Origin: Oscillospiraceae bacterium
GTDB taxonomy: Bacteria > Bacillota > Clostridia > Oscillospirales > Oscillospiraceae
Assembly (NCBI GenBank): GCA_017469795.1
Contig: JAFUFT010000003.1
Coordinates: 1-51,015 of the forward strand
Length of the DNA stretch: 51,015 nucleotides
Direction of reading: 5' to 3'
Shown: piece after piece, positions 7,283 to 14,662 of the stretch
Numbering within the stretch: position 1 is the stretch's first letter
How the letters are laid out: every line of letters begins with the position of its first letter
Program-made: the position numbers and the translations under genes
The notes under the pieces: generated by a model
What the model was told of the DNA's origin: nothing
What the model saw: the letters and a program-made list of their open reading frames with translations, nothing else
Database searches by the model: none

Positions 7283-8026
7283 TCAGTATCGAATATGCAT
7301 AAGCGGTGCGTCCATGCCCAGAAGACGCCGGGAAATCCGCAGGCAGGCCATCGCGGCGCCCTTGCGGCTCCGCAGAACCAGCGCGCTGCTGTTGGCAGCC
7401 GCAACCGGTACGATGGGATCCTCCGGGATCAGGCCAAGAAGAGGAAGCCCCACGTGGTCCATGATGTCGTCGATGTTGGACCGGACGGAATTGAGCAGCC
7501 GTCTGGTGACCCGGTTGACCACCAGCTCGATCTGCTTGATGCCTTTTTCCGTCAGGAGCGCCGCAGTCTGCTGGGCGTCCCGCAGGGAACCTGCGTCAGC
7601 CGTGGCCACCAGGATGGCCCGGCTTGCATAGGCGGTGGCCAGATCAAAGCCGTATCCGATGCCGGCAGGGGCGTCCAGAAGGACCCAGTCATAGCTCTCC
7701 GCAGCCTCCTCAATGAGGCGTCCGAAGATAATATCATCCACCAGACCGGCACGGGTCTTGGTGGGGGCGGTGAGCAGCTGCAGGCCCGGGATCACCGGGT
7801 GTTCCGGCGCGTCGGAGAGGTATTGATTCTCCATCATCACGTCCAGAAAACTGACCGTGGCGCAATCCGTCATGCCCAGGGCAATGTCCAGGTTGTTCAG
7901 GCCGATATCGCAGTCGATTGCCAGGACCTTCTGACCCATGGCGGCAAGACAGGAGGCGATTCCGGCGCAGAGCGTGGTTTTCCCGGTTCCGCCCTTTCCG
8001 GATGTAATCACAAGTACCTCTCCCAT
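7283..8026 (-). CDS. minD: MinD-family septum-site ATPase
   Basis: A 247-residue deviant Walker A ATPase (GKGGTGKTT at about 10-18). It has the switch region DCDIGLNNLDIALG, the DAPAGIGYGFD block and NRVTRRLLNSVRSNIDDIMDHVGLPLLGLIPED, all typical of MinD. The C-terminus (ACLRISRRLLGM...) could act as a membrane-binding amphipathic helix. MinD normally works with MinC and a topological factor to keep FtsZ rings at mid-cell; neither minC nor minE is in the window. TAAGGAGG precedes the ATG. It is the first gene of the operon with the MGS-like, MurT-like and GatD-like genes. A FlhG or ParA relative is a less likely reading. Confidence 0.85.
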   Translation of the reverse strand: MGEVLVITSGKGGTGKTTLCAGIASCLAAMGQKVLAIDCDIGLNNLDIALGMTDCATVSFLDVMMENQYLSDAPEHPVIPGLQLLTAPTKTRAGLVDDIIFGRLIEEAAESYDWVLLDAPAGIGYGFDLATAYASRAILVATADAGSLRDAQQTAALLTEKGIKQIELVVNRVTRRLLNSVRSNIDDIMDHVGLPLLGLIPEDPIVPVAAANSSALVLRSRKGAAMACLRISRRLLGMDAPLMHIRY

Positions 8027-8057
8027 GGGTATACCTCCTTAATGGTCGCACATATCT

Positions 8058-8085
8058 ATTATATCAGTAATTCAGCAAATTTCAA
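8058..8085 (-). promoter_or_regulatory. Promoter of the minD operon
   Basis: On the minus strand TTGAAA, a 16-nt spacer and TATAAT lie about 30 bp upstream of minD. Confidence 0.65.
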
Positions 8086-8163
8086 CAGGATTATTTGGAC
8101 GGATGGAAGAAAATGTGTGAGAATTGTGAACGGCGGCTGATGATAGTATATGCGCAAAGAGAG

Positions 8164-8196
8164 AAAAACCGCACAACATCGAATCATGTTGTGCGG
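8164..8196 (-). terminator. Terminator of the glyQS-tkt-rsmG operon
   Basis: An 11-bp perfect stem (8169-8179 with 8186-8196) is followed on the minus strand by five T. It lies just beyond the rsmG stop codon. Confidence 0.9.
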
Positions 8197-8202
8197 CGAA
8201 AA

Positions 8203-8904
8203 CTATGTCAGAGGGGACTGCTTGATTTTTGCGAATCTGCGGGGGTACTGCCGGGGAGTCGGCTTCTCCTTCCGGATGACCACTGCCCGGTGGATTGCGT
8301 CGGTGCCGGGGACCGGGTAATCCGCCAGCCGTTCCACCCGTCCGCCCAGCAGGGCAATGGCGTGGGCCGCCTGGGAGATCTCCTCGTCGCTGTCTGCGGA
8401 TTTCATGGCCAGAAACACGCCGCCGGGCCGCACGAAGGGCATGCAGAGCTCCGCCAGAACATTCAGCCGGGCCACCGCCCGGGACACCGCGATGTCATAG
8501 CATTCCCGGTGAGCGGCCACGTATTCCTCGGCCCGGGCAGAGACGCACTCGGCCTCGATTCCCAGACCGGGCAGCGTTTCGGCCAGCCAGTCCACCCGTT
8601 TGCGGAGGCTGTCCAGCAGCGTCAGATGGATGTCCGGCTCCGCGATTTTCAGGGGAACACCGGGGAATCCCGCGCCGCAGCCCACATCGATCACGGTCTT
8701 TCCCCGAAAATCCGCATACCGCAGCAGGGCGGCGCAATCGAGGAAGTGGAGCCCTGCCACCGCCCGGGGTTCCGTGATAGCGGTCAGATTCATGACCTGG
8801 TTTTTCTCCAAAAGCGCCCGGCCGAAGGCGCAGAAGGTTTCCGCCTGCCGGTCGGAGAGCGGGAGATCCAGCGCGGCGGCGCCTTGGATCAGAGCGTCTT
8901 TCAT
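8203..8904 (-). CDS. rsmG: 16S rRNA (guanine-527-N7)-methyltransferase RsmG
   Basis: A 233-residue SAM-dependent methyltransferase of the GidB/RsmG family, which makes m7G527 in 16S rRNA. The N-terminus has the typical LLEKNQVMNLTAI and FLDCAALL. The SAM site is VIDVGCGAGFPGVPLKI, followed by LLDSLRKRVDWL and the AVSRAVARLNVLAELCMPFVRPGG block. Length is normal. AGGAGG lies seven bases upstream of the ATG. It follows the transketolase genes on the same strand, but an internal hairpin with a T run lies in the 45-bp gap, so its expression may depend on read-through. Confidence 0.95.
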   Translation of the reverse strand: MKDALIQGAAALDLPLSDRQAETFCAFGRALLEKNQVMNLTAITEPRAVAGLHFLDCAALLRYADFRGKTVIDVGCGAGFPGVPLKIAEPDIHLTLLDSLRKRVDWLAETLPGLGIEAECVSARAEEYVAAHRECYDIAVSRAVARLNVLAELCMPFVRPGGVFLAMKSADSDEEISQAAHAIALLGGRVERLADYPVPGTDAIHRAVVIRKEKPTPRQYPRRFAKIKQSPLT

Positions 8905-8917
8905 AGGTTCCTCCTGG

Positions 8918-8945
8918 AAAAACGGAGGGGCGAGGGCCCCTCCGT
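8918..8945 (-). terminator. Internal terminator between transketolase and rsmG
   Basis: A 10-bp perfect GC-rich stem (8922-8931 with 8936-8945) is followed on the minus strand by a run of T, then at once by the rsmG ribosome site. It probably reduces transcription into rsmG. Confidence 0.75.
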
Positions 8946-8949
8946 CCGC

Positions 8950-9891
8950 TTATTTCTTCAGGGTCAAGGCGTATTTGACCTTTTCGGCGATGCCTGCAGC
9001 GTTGAGCTTGTAGGCGTCCAGAACGGCCTGGGCTTTGCCGGAACGGCCAAACTCGTCCGCCACGCCGTGGCGCACCACGGGAACGGGACAGCCCTCGGAA
9101 ACAACCTCCGCCACAGCCGAGCCGAGTCCGCCGATGATGTTGGCCTCCTCGGAGGTGACGATGCAGCCGGTCTCCCGGGCGGCCTGCAGCACCAGCTCCC
9201 GGTCGATGGGCTTGATGGTGTGCATGTCGATGACCCGGACAGAGATGCCCTCTGCAGCGAGGGCCTCAGCGGCCTCACAGGCGCACTGGACCATCATGCC
9301 CGTGGCGATGACCGTCACGTCAGAGCCGTCCTTCAGGACACTGCCCTTGCCGATCTCGAAGGTGTAGCCGGGGATGGTGTCCGTGACGGACTCCACCGCC
9401 AGACGGCCCAGACGCATATAGGCGGGACCGTCATATTCCAGCAGCGCCTTTACCGCCAACTCCATCTCCGGACCGTCGCAGGGGGAGAGGACCAGCATCC
9501 CGGGGATCGCCCGCATGATGGCGTAGTCCTCCACGCACTGGTGGGTGGCGCCGTCCTCGCCGACGGAGAGACCGCCGTGGGAACCGATGACCTTCACGTT
9601 GAGGCCGGGATAGGCGATGGAATTCCGAACCTGCTCCCAGGCACGGCCGGCGGAGAACATGGCAAAGGAGTTGATAAAAGGCTTCTTGCCGCAGGCGGCC
9701 AGACCGGCGGCCACGCCGGCCATGTTGCCCTCGGCGATGCCCATGTCAAAGAAACGATCGGGATACTTGGCGGCAAAATCCTTGGTCATGGTGGAGCCGG
9801 AGAGATCCGCGTCCAGGACCACCAGATCCGGATAAGCCTCGCCCAGCGCTGCCAGCGCCTTGCCGTATGCGGCACGGGTTGCAATCTTCAT
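8950..9891 (-). CDS. Transketolase, C-terminal subunit
   Basis: A 313-residue protein covering the pyrimidine-binding and C-terminal domains of transketolase. Visible motifs are DADLSGST, the catalytic Glu region DMGIAEGNMAGVAAGLA, GSHGGLSVGEDGATHQ, and a C-terminal domain with VIDMHTIKPID. Together with the preceding gene it would form one two-chain, thiamine-diphosphate-dependent transketolase that moves two-carbon units in the non-oxidative pentose phosphate pathway. Split enzymes of this type are common in Clostridia. Only one base separates it from the N-terminal subunit gene, which indicates tight co-translation. DXS is less likely because the lengths and motifs match the split transketolase family. 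Confidence 0.92.
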   Translation of the reverse strand: MKIATRAAYGKALAALGEAYPDLVVLDADLSGSTMTKDFAAKYPDRFFDMGIAEGNMAGVAAGLAACGKKPFINSFAMFSAGRAWEQVRNSIAYPGLNVKVIGSHGGLSVGEDGATHQCVEDYAIMRAIPGMLVLSPCDGPEMELAVKALLEYDGPAYMRLGRLAVESVTDTIPGYTFEIGKGSVLKDGSDVTVIATGMMVQCACEAAEALAAEGISVRVIDMHTIKPIDRELVLQAARETGCIVTSEEANIIGGLGSAVAEVVSEGCPVPVVRHGVADEFGRSGKAQAVLDAYKLNAAGIAEKVKYALTLKK

Positions 9892-9892
9892 A

Positions 9893-10729
9893 TCACTCCG
9901 CCTCCAATCCGTTCAGGAGCGCTTCCAGCTCCGCTTTGCCGGTCTCGTACTGCTCGTCAGACGGAGCCTTGCCGTGCCAGCCGGCGTTGTTCTCCATGTA
10001 GGAGATGCCCTTGCCCTTGACCGTCCGGGCCAGGATCACGGTAGGCTGGCCCTTAACCATCTCCGCCTCATGGAAGGCGGAGCGGATCTGCATGAAGTCA
10101 TGCCCGTCGATCTTGATCACGTGCCAGCCGAAGGCGGCGTACTTCTCGTCGAGGGGCTCGGAAGGCATCACGTCCGCAGTTTTACCGTCAATCTGCAGGC
10201 CGTTCACGTCCACCACCGCACAGAGGTTGTCCAGATGGTATTTGGCAGCGGCCATGGCGGCCTCCCAGGTCTGGCCCTCCTCGATCTCGCCGTCGCCCAG
10301 AACCGTGTAGACCCGATAATTCTTGCCATCCAGTTTCCCGGCCATGGCCATGCCGACCGCGGCGGAAATGCCCTGTCCCAGGGAACCGGTGGACATATCC
10401 ACGCCCTTGACGTGGACCATGTCCGGATGACCGGAATAGTGATCCTCAATGGAACGGAACTTGTGGAGTTCCTCCACCGGGAAGTAGCCCCGCAGCGCCA
10501 GTACAGAATAGAGGGCGGGGGTGCAGTGGCCCTTGGAGAGCACAAAACGGTCCCGGTCCGGGTTCCTCGGATCGGCGGGATCCACCTTCATGATGTCGAA
10601 ATACAGGGTGGTGAGAATATCCATGGCGGACATGGAGCCGCCGGGATGGCCTGAGGCGGCCTCGTAGACGCACTGGAGCGCCAGAAGCCGGCCACGGGTG
10701 GCCAGAATAGAAAGCTGTTTGTTGTCCAT
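9893..10729 (-). CDS. Transketolase, N-terminal subunit
   Basis: A 278-residue protein matching the thiamine-diphosphate-binding half of transketolase. GHPGGSMS near residue 28, FVLSKGHCTPALYSVLA, and GDGEIEEGQTWEAAMAAAKYHLDNLCAVVDVNG (the metal and diphosphate motif GDG...N) are all present. It pairs with the next gene, one base away. The ATG at 10729 has AAAGGA upstream; an in-frame TTG just before it is not needed. It follows glyQS by 24 bp, so the order is glyQS, tkt N, tkt C, rsmG. Confidence 0.93.
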   Translation of the reverse strand: MDNKQLSILATRGRLLALQCVYEAASGHPGGSMSAMDILTTLYFDIMKVDPADPRNPDRDRFVLSKGHCTPALYSVLALRGYFPVEELHKFRSIEDHYSGHPDMVHVKGVDMSTGSLGQGISAAVGMAMAGKLDGKNYRVYTVLGDGEIEEGQTWEAAMAAAKYHLDNLCAVVDVNGLQIDGKTADVMPSEPLDEKYAAFGWHVIKIDGHDFMQIRSAFHEAEMVKGQPTVILARTVKGKGISYMENNAGWHGKAPSDEQYETGKAELEALLNGLEAE

Positions 10730-10753
10730 CAAATCATTCCTTTATGTTATGGC

Positions 10754-12184
10754 TCAAAACGCCAGTTTTTCGGTCAGATAGGCCTGCAGATCCGCGATGG
10801 GGATACGCACCTGCTCCATGGAGTCGCGCTCCCGGACGGTGACGCAGTGGTCGGCGGGGGTGTTCTCCTCGCCCACGGTCTGGAAGTCCACGGTGATGCA
10901 GAAGGGAGTACCGATCTCGTCTTCCCGACGGTAGCGCTTGCCGATGGAGCCGGCCTCGTCATAGTCGCACATGAAGGTCTTGGAGAGTTCGTTGTAGATC
11001 TCCGTGGCCTTATCGCCCAGCTTCTTGCTGAGGGGCAGGACCGCGCACTTGAAGGGTGCCAGGGCCGGATGGAGCCGCAGCACCACGCGGACGTCGTCGT
11101 TGCCCTTCTTGTCCTGACCGACAACCTCCTCGTCGTAGGCGTCTACCAGGAAGGCCAGGGTCACCCGGTCCGCGCCCAGGGAGGGTTCGATGACGTAGGG
11201 GATATAGTGCTCGCCCGTCTCCTGATCGAAGTATGTCATATCCTTGCCGGAGGTGTTCTGGTGGGCGGTCAGGTCGAAGTTGGTCCGGGAAGCCACGCCC
11301 CACAGTTCGCCCCAGCCGAAGGGGAAGGTGAACTCAAAGTCAGTGGTGGCGTTGGAGTAGTGAGACAGCTCCTCGGGCTCATGATCCCGGAGCCGCAGGT
11401 TCTCGTCCTTCATGCCCAGCTTGAGCAGCCAGTTATGGCAGTACTCCTTCCAGTAGACGAACCACTCCAGCTCGGTGCCGGGCTTACAGAAGAACTCCAG
11501 CTCCATCTGCTCGAACTCCCGGGTCCGGAAGGTGAAGTTGCCGGGGGTGATCTCATTCCGGAAGGATTTGCCCACCTGGCACACGCCGAAGGGCAGCTTT
11601 TTCCGGGTGGTGCGCTGGACGTTCTGGAAGTTGACGAAGATGCCCTGGGCGGTCTCGGGCCGCAGGTACACGGTATTTTTGGCGTCCTCGGTGACGCCCT
11701 GGAAGGTCTTGAACATCAGGTTGAACTGACGGATATCGGTCCAGTTGTGGCTGCCGCAGGTGGGGCAGCAGACGTTGTGCTCCTCCACGAACGCTTTCAT
11801 CTCCGCCTGGCTCATGGCGTCCACGCTGTGGCCCAGATCAAAATCGTTGTCCTTGCACCAGTCCTCAATGACCTTGTCGGCGCGGAACCGCTCGTGGCAT
11901 TCCTTGCAGTCCATCAGCGGGTCGGAAAAACCGCCCACATGACCGGAGGCAACCCAGACCTGAGGGTTCATCAGGATGGCGGAGTCCAGTCCCACGTTGT
12001 AGGGGTTCTCCTGAACGAACTTTTTCCACCAAGCCTTCTTGACGTTGTTCTTCAGTTCCACGCCCAGCGGGCCGTAGTCCCAGGTGTTGGCCAGACCGCC
12101 GTAGATCTCGCTGCCGGAAAAAATAAAGCCTCTGTTTTTGCAGAGAGCTACGATCTTTTCCATGGTCTTTTCGGTGTTTTTCAT
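10754..12184 (-). CDS. glyQS: Glycyl-tRNA synthetase, homodimeric class II type
   Basis: A 476-residue class II aminoacyl-tRNA synthetase that charges tRNA-Gly. It is the single-chain alpha2 form rather than the alpha2beta2 GlyQ plus GlyS form. Visible features are the N-terminal [23 protein letters not shown], a cysteine pair insert (CKECHERF and [10 protein letters not shown]), [13 protein letters not shown] (motif 2 region), [33 protein letters not shown] (motif 3) and a C-terminal anticodon-binding domain. Length is normal. The promoter lies 44 bp upstream with a GAGGAGG ribosome site. No T-box leader is visible: the GGTGG-type antiterminator motif is absent. Confidence 0.97.
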   Translation of the reverse strand: MKNTEKTMEKIVALCKNRGFIFSGSEIYGGLANTWDYGPLGVELKNNVKKAWWKKFVQENPYNVGLDSAILMNPQVWVASGHVGGFSDPLMDCKECHERFRADKVIEDWCKDNDFDLGHSVDAMSQAEMKAFVEEHNVCCPTCGSHNWTDIRQFNLMFKTFQGVTEDAKNTVYLRPETAQGIFVNFQNVQRTTRKKLPFGVCQVGKSFRNEITPGNFTFRTREFEQMELEFFCKPGTELEWFVYWKEYCHNWLLKLGMKDENLRLRDHEPEELSHYSNATTDFEFTFPFGWGELWGVASRTNFDLTAHQNTSGKDMTYFDQETGEHYIPYVIEPSLGADRVTLAFLVDAYDEEVVGQDKKGNDDVRVVLRLHPALAPFKCAVLPLSKKLGDKATEIYNELSKTFMCDYDEAGSIGKRYRREDEIGTPFCITVDFQTVGEENTPADHCVTVRERDSMEQVRIPIADLQAYLTEKLAF

Positions 12185-12227
12185 ATATCACTTGCCTCCT
12201 CAGCAACATTTCGCAGAATCGTATTAC

Positions 12228-12256
12228 ATTATAGCTTTTCCGCGGGAAAAGTGCAA
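12228..12256 (-). promoter_or_regulatory. glyQS promoter with palindromic spacer
   Basis: On the minus strand TTGCAC, a 17-nt spacer and a perfect TATAAT. The region between the boxes carries a perfect 7-3-7 inverted repeat (12235-12241 with 12245-12251), placed where a repressor would block polymerase. Confidence 0.75.
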
Positions 12257-12289
12257 CCACGATTCCGAGATTTTGGCCATTTTGTGGCA

Positions 12290-12570
12290 CAATACAAAAT
12301 CCCGCGCAGGGGCGCAGGATTTTTTAGCGGATTATTCCCGAATAAAAACCGCAAACGGACAGCCCCTTGACTGCCCGCCCACGATTTTAGGAGTGTTGTG
12401 TTGTTGTGATGTACACAGCCCGGCCCCCTGGCAAGGGCCAATGGCTGCGCGGACGGACGGAAACAAGCCGCCGCGTCCCAAAAAGGAGATAACATCGTGT
12501 GGTATTCTGTCATACTGGCATATCACAGGGAGGAATGGAACGTCCCACTTGTTCCATACATCCTGACCAC
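12290..12570 (-). ncRNA. Candidate structured non-coding RNA
   Basis: A near-consensus minus-strand promoter (12577-12605) would start a transcript near 12570 that reaches a terminator-like hairpin at 12295-12321, about 275 nt. No convincing reading frame fits. Pairing is visible: a 7-bp hairpin near the 5' end (ATGGAAC with GTTCCAT); a long stem in the middle that pairs GCGCAGCC with GGCTGTGT around an inner GGCCC/GGGCC stem (about 12413-12450); a GGGCAG/CTGTCC hairpin; and a GCGG...CCGC hairpin at 12327-12352. I cannot match it to 6S, SRP, RNase P, tmRNA or T-box motifs. It may instead be a long glyQS leader with early termination. Confidence 0.4.
12295..12325. terminator. Terminator-like hairpin, both strands
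   Basis: AATCC (12298-12302) pairs with GGATT (12317-12321), continued by a GCGC/GCGC inner stem. The plus side has six T; the minus side has a shorter T run. The minus reading would end the candidate RNA. No plus-strand gene needs it. Confidence 0.6.
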
Positions 12571-12576
12571 GCGCAC

Positions 12577-12605
12577 ATCATAGCACACTTGTACGGACGT
12601 GTCAA
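12577..12605 (-). promoter_or_regulatory. Strong promoter upstream of the candidate RNA
   Basis: On the minus strand TTGACA, exactly 17 nt and TATGAT. It begins right at the stop codon of the acyltransferase gene and points into a gene-free stretch. Confidence 0.75.
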
Positions 12606-13606
12606 TACCTTTCGGACAAAAATCTTTTGATTTTCCGACCGAGAAACGGCAGGACGACACAGTGGTACAGGCACCCAAGGACGATACAGCCCAGCATGAT
12701 GCAGACCCAGACCCGGTTCCGGAAGTGATTGGTGTACATGATGGATTTGTAGATTCCCACATGGAACATCAAAATCTCTGCGGAGCTCTCCCCGCAAAGG
12801 CGGATCGGCTGCAGTACCGCGGTCAGGATCCGGCTCCGTTCCAGCAGCGCCGACAGATCGGCGAACAAGACGGCGTATCCCGGGATCATCAGAGCGTATG
12901 GATACCACCACATTCCGTAGCGGTATCCATACAGGACCCCGCCGTCGCCCCACTGGACGTAACCCGTCAGCCAGATGCCCACGGGAATCAGAGCCCACAG
13001 CAGAATGCGCACAGGCCAGGTATGCCGGAATCCCCGCTGTTCCAGCACGCCGAAGAGCATGCCGGTCAGGAAAATGGGGAGCCGGCTCACGGCGGTCATC
13101 AGATGATCCAGCGGACACACCGCCGCCAGCCCGGCGGACAGAAGGATCAGTCCGGCCCAGAGCAGCGCCGGGAACCGGACCCTCCGGAACAGGGCGTACA
13201 AGGGGACCGCCAGCAGGAAGAACATCCAGACGGCGGAGAAATACCAGTTGAGCTGTACCGGACAGCCGATCCACCAGCCCAGGAGCGTCACGCTGCCCAC
13301 AAACTGCCAACCGGTCATGAAACCCCGGATCAGCATGATGAGGCTCCATGGGATCAGGAACAGGTACAGTCCCGGCAGAAGCCGCCGGACCCGCTGACGC
13401 AGATAGTCCCGTCCGCCCCGGCGGGCGATGGAATGACAGGCCCCGAGACCGGAGAGAAAGAGGAACATGTCCACGCCGCAGTTGAGGCAGCTGTGAAACA
13501 GCCGGAAGTAGGGATCATGGATGATAAATGGCGCGTGGTAGAAGGCGATGCCGATGATGGCCAGGCCCATCAGCAGGCTTCTGGCGCGCCGGAGATGTTC
13601 GAACAC
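12602..13606 (-). CDS. Membrane acyltransferase, Acyltransferase_3 family
   Basis: A 334-residue polytopic membrane protein with roughly nine to ten hydrophobic segments. The N-terminal pattern (LRRARSLLMGLAIIGIAFYHAPF) carries the conserved His of acyltransferase family 3. The following HSCLNCGVDMFLFLSGLGA matches the conserved D.FFFLSG region. Such proteins O-acetylate or otherwise acylate surface polysaccharides, peptidoglycan or small molecules; the acceptor is unknown here. The start is a GTG placed directly after the stop of the CbiE/T-like gene, with AGGTG in the end of that gene as the likely ribosome site, so the two are translationally coupled. There is no glycan-synthesis cluster nearby. 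Confidence 0.82.
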   Translation of the reverse strand: MFEHLRRARSLLMGLAIIGIAFYHAPFIIHDPYFRLFHSCLNCGVDMFLFLSGLGACHSIARRGGRDYLRQRVRRLLPGLYLFLIPWSLIMLIRGFMTGWQFVGSVTLLGWWIGCPVQLNWYFSAVWMFFLLAVPLYALFRRVRFPALLWAGLILLSAGLAAVCPLDHLMTAVSRLPIFLTGMLFGVLEQRGFRHTWPVRILLWALIPVGIWLTGYVQWGDGGVLYGYRYGMWWYPYALMIPGYAVLFADLSALLERSRILTAVLQPIRLCGESSAEILMFHVGIYKSIMYTNHFRNRVWVCIMLGCIVLGCLYHCVVLPFLGRKIKRFLSERY

Positions 13607-14503
13607 TCAGTTCACCTGTCCGGCAATCAGCCACGGAGCGGGTTCGGATTCCATCTCGCCCCGGGAATTGAGCCGGTTGACGCCAACCTGAATGGCCTCG
13701 GTGATGGTGATGCCATGGCGCTCGAAGATCTTGGGAACGGCAGACAGGTGCCGGAAGTCCAGCGTATACACGAACAGACGGATCTTGGGATTCCGCTGGA
13801 TCAGCGTCTCAATTTCGTGCTCCATGAATTTGGAGGCCACCAGGAACGCGGTGCCGGGAACAGGGAGAGAAGCAGCCTCGTCCACGCTGCCCACCACGGT
13901 CACGTTGTTCAGGCCAAATTTGCGGGCATTTTCCTCCATGGTAGCGCAGTCCCGGGGGGAGTGCTCCACGGCAATCAGGGCGCCCTCTGCGGCCACCAGC
14001 GCGGATTCCACGGCGATACTGGCGGCGCCCACGGTGAGGATCGTGTCTCTTAGCTCCGCCTGGAGCCAGGACATGATCACGGCCCGGACTTCGCTGGAGA
14101 CGTATTTGATGGAACCGGCGGTGAACTGCTGATTGGAAAGACCCACCTGATAGGTGCTCCGGTAGTCCTCGTTGACAATGAGCATGCCGGCCGGCGCGTT
14201 GATGCCCCGGTCGATCATATCCTGGAGCTTGTCGTGCTTGATGGGGCCGGAGGGGTCGCTGCCCTCGTTGTACCACACGTCGCAGCCGCCGAGACCCGCG
14301 TCCCACATATCATAGAAGATGTCCGGATGTCCCGCGTCCGTGAGCACCATGACCTGACGGGAGGACTGTACTGCAGGGATGATATTTTTGTTCTCCCGGG
14401 TGATGTCCAGGATTTTCAGCGTGCCGAGATCCAGCTCCGCATGCTGAGAGAAATAGCTGAGCCATTGCAGGATCAGTTCGTTGTTGAAATCCAGTTTTTC
14501 CAT
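13607..14503 (-). CDS. CbiE/CbiT-like (precorrin methylase-like) protein, degenerate
   Basis: A 298-residue protein. Residues about 120-250 follow the CbiT half of CobL: GLSNQQFT...YVSSEVRAVIMSWL matches the G[IL].D..F....TK.EVRA..L block. A Rossmann-like core follows (ALIAVEHSPRDCATMEENARKFGLNNVTVVGSVDEA). Residues 1-115 resemble the end of a CbiE domain but are diverged. The glycine-rich SAM loop, normally DIGAGSGS, is reduced to TVGAAS, so methyl transfer is doubtful. There are no cobalamin genes in the window. It is coupled to the membrane acyltransferase downstream. The distant family link is fairly safe; the function is unknown. Confidence 0.65.
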   Translation of the reverse strand: MEKLDFNNELILQWLSYFSQHAELDLGTLKILDITRENKNIIPAVQSSRQVMVLTDAGHPDIFYDMWDAGLGGCDVWYNEGSDPSGPIKHDKLQDMIDRGINAPAGMLIVNEDYRSTYQVGLSNQQFTAGSIKYVSSEVRAVIMSWLQAELRDTILTVGAASIAVESALVAAEGALIAVEHSPRDCATMEENARKFGLNNVTVVGSVDEAASLPVPGTAFLVASKFMEHEIETLIQRNPKIRLFVYTLDFRHLSAVPKIFERHGITITEAIQVGVNRLNSRGEMESEPAPWLIAGQVN

Positions 14504-14605
14504 GAGAATGCCCCCTTCAAAGGATTGCTGCTGCTATTATATCACACCTTTTCCCCAAAGAAAACGGCAAGACGTATTTTATTTGGTTGTTTTGAACCCG
14601 TAGCA

Positions 14606-14634
14606 TTGCGCCGGACAAGGATCTGTGGTATGAT
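14606..14634 (+). promoter_or_regulatory. Promoter of the beta-helix gene
   Basis: TTGCGC, a 17-nt spacer and TATGAT, 28 bp upstream of the start codon. Confidence 0.65.
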
Positions 14635-14662
14635 ATATCAAATCCAAAAGGAGGTAATGCAG

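Noticed and set aside
8095..10020. A 641-codon plus-strand frame across rsmG and transketolase
   Set aside because: It covers two well-identified minus-strand genes and crosses their terminators.
12138..12566. Small protein genes in the gene-free stretch upstream of glyQS
   Set aside because: The open frames on either strand lack ribosome sites and cross the promoter and terminator signals.
12185..12601. T-box riboswitch before glyQS
   Set aside because: The conserved antiterminator sequence with GGTGG is absent, and a promoter lies between the structured region and glyQS.
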